DNA of 64,000 nt from an uncultured Clostridia bacterium (lineage in GTDB: Bacteria; Bacillota; Clostridia; Oscillospirales; CAG-272). Within the stretch, counting starts at the first letter, position 1, and each line of letters starts with the position of its first letter. The position numbers and the translations under genes were made by a program. Location of the stretch: the NCBI GenBank assembly GCA_946407735.1, contig CAMJPL010000013.1, positions 1 to 64,000 on the forward strand, given 5' to 3'. Below are positions 63,409 through 64,000 of this stretch, piece by piece. The notes beneath the pieces were generated by a model that saw only the letters and a list, made by a program, of their open reading frames with translations, searched no databases and was not told the origin of the DNA.

Positions 63409-64000
63409 TCATTGTGCCGGTTCTATAAAAGCATATACCTCAGACCAGTTATAGATGAATCTGTCGGCAAGACTCATATTTTCCTGTCTTTTTCTGAACT
63501 GCCAGTAATCATCTATCGCGATGACCGTGTATCCGTTTTTCTTCGCGGTGTTAATCGCGTAATTGGCGTCTTCGAAGATCACGGCTTCATCCTTGTCTAC
63601 GCCGAGCCTTTCACGGCTGACATCATAGACATCGGGTGAGGATTTGCCTTTTCCGACATCTCTTGTGGTGAGGATAACGTCAAAATATCGCTTGATATCC
63701 AGCCTGTCGAGCGCGGATTCCATATATTTCAGCGGCGTTGCCGTCGCGAGTGCGATTTTTACGCCTGACTGTTTTAGATATGAAAGAAACTCGACGGCTC
63801 CGGGTTTCGGCATGGCTTTTTCTTTGTAAAAAGACGATATGCGATCCGGAAATTCAGCCGAGAGCTCCTTAAGGCCGGATGAGAATCCATATCTCTCCGA
63901 AAGATACGCTTCCTTGAACTCTTCGTTTTTTGCCCATACATTCAGGGACATAAACGGTTCCGGAGATATTCCTTTGCGGAGAAGCGCGTCCTCGAGAAGA
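63409..64000 (-). CDS. HAD-superfamily sugar-phosphatase-like hydrolase, 5' end outside window
   Basis: Partial. The reading frame stays open to the window end (it continues upstream as LLEDALLRKGISPEPF before the internal Met at 63951), so the true start and the first Asp motif lie beyond the edge. What remains has the cap region, HAD motif II (ALATATP), the Lys motif (GKGKSSPD) and motif IV (VIFEDANYAI). Beta-phosphoglucomutase/HAD sugar phosphatases have this layout. Confidence 0.9.
   Translation of the reverse strand, partial: LLEDALLRKGISPEPFMSLNVWAKNEEFKEAYLSERYGFSSGLKELSAEFPDRISSFYKEKAMPKPGAVEFLSYLKQSGVKIALATATPLKYMESALDRLDIKRYFDVILTTRDVGKGKSSPDVYDVSRERLGVDKDEAVIFEDANYAINTAKKNGYTVIAIDDYWQFRKRQENMSLADRFIYNWSEVYAFIEPAQ

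Overview
The window looks like a stretch of chromosome from an anaerobic, Gram-positive-type Clostridia relative (Bacillota), probably a gut or similar uncultured lineage. The evidence is a pyruvate:ferredoxin oxidoreductase, a ferredoxin-dependent aldo/keto reductase, a NapH-like iron-sulfur membrane protein, cell-wall anchoring by both LPXTG and SLH signals, and Shine-Dalgarno starts with very regular TTGnnn-17-TATAAT promoters. GC is roughly in the low fifties by eye, except for an AT-rich insert in the first 3.3 kb. No rRNA, CRISPR array, phage or transposase gene is visible; three tRNA genes are present.

Layout. 1-3783: a VWA/Cna_B LPXTG adhesin broken by two frameshifts and mosaic in GC. 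3872-19237: a divergent cell-surface locus. The minus strand carries a small two-TM protein and a 4169-residue SLH protein. The plus strand carries an ECF sigma factor, a second small two-TM protein related to the first, a polytopic membrane protein and a PrsW-type intramembrane protease. 19356-24535: a fucose/arabinose-isomerase-like protein, a TlpA lipoprotein / CD1871A-type micro-protein / NapH-like electron-transfer operon, an alpha/beta hydrolase and a frameshifted GH43-like protein. 24631-27586 (minus): a LexA/UmuD-like repressor, a Y-family polymerase and a small partner. 27942-32637: an Fe-S aldo/keto reductase, a DUF3592-like membrane protein, and an operon with a TIM-barrel-like protein, a YCII-like protein, a galacturonokinase-like GHMP kinase and a GNAT acetyltransferase. 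32698-36664 (minus): an OPA-type MFS transporter with a phosphodiesterase, a MATE pump and an ABM-type monooxygenase. 36907-39669: a beta-helix protein and a class-I glutamine-amidotransferase-type hydrolase.

39975-43535: pyruvate:ferredoxin oxidoreductase with a codon bias typical of high expression, then tRNA-Gly. 43853-47094 (minus): amidohydrolase, GH127 arabinofuranosidase and RpiB-like isomerase. 47289-51340: MATE pump, unknown protein, GH29 fucosidase and a 1-Cys peroxiredoxin. 51404-56452 (minus): an AmrS-type radical SAM enzyme, two UroD/MtaA-like proteins, an AEC transporter and a YegS-type lipid kinase. 56744-60405: an ECF sigma factor fused to a long beta-rich C-terminal part, apparently starting at an AUA codon, and a two-TM protein. 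60552-60708: tRNA-Met and tRNA-Glu. 60838-63357: PHP phosphatase, Lrp regulator and aminotransferase. 63409-64000: a HAD hydrolase cut by the window edge.

Together the genes describe an anaerobe that ferments plant or mucosal sugars. The glycosidases (GH29, GH127, GH43-like) lack signal peptides and would act on imported oligosaccharides; pyruvate is oxidised by the ferredoxin-linked enzyme. The most promising unexplained system is the divergent sigma/PrsW/giant SLH protein locus at 3.9-19.2 kb.
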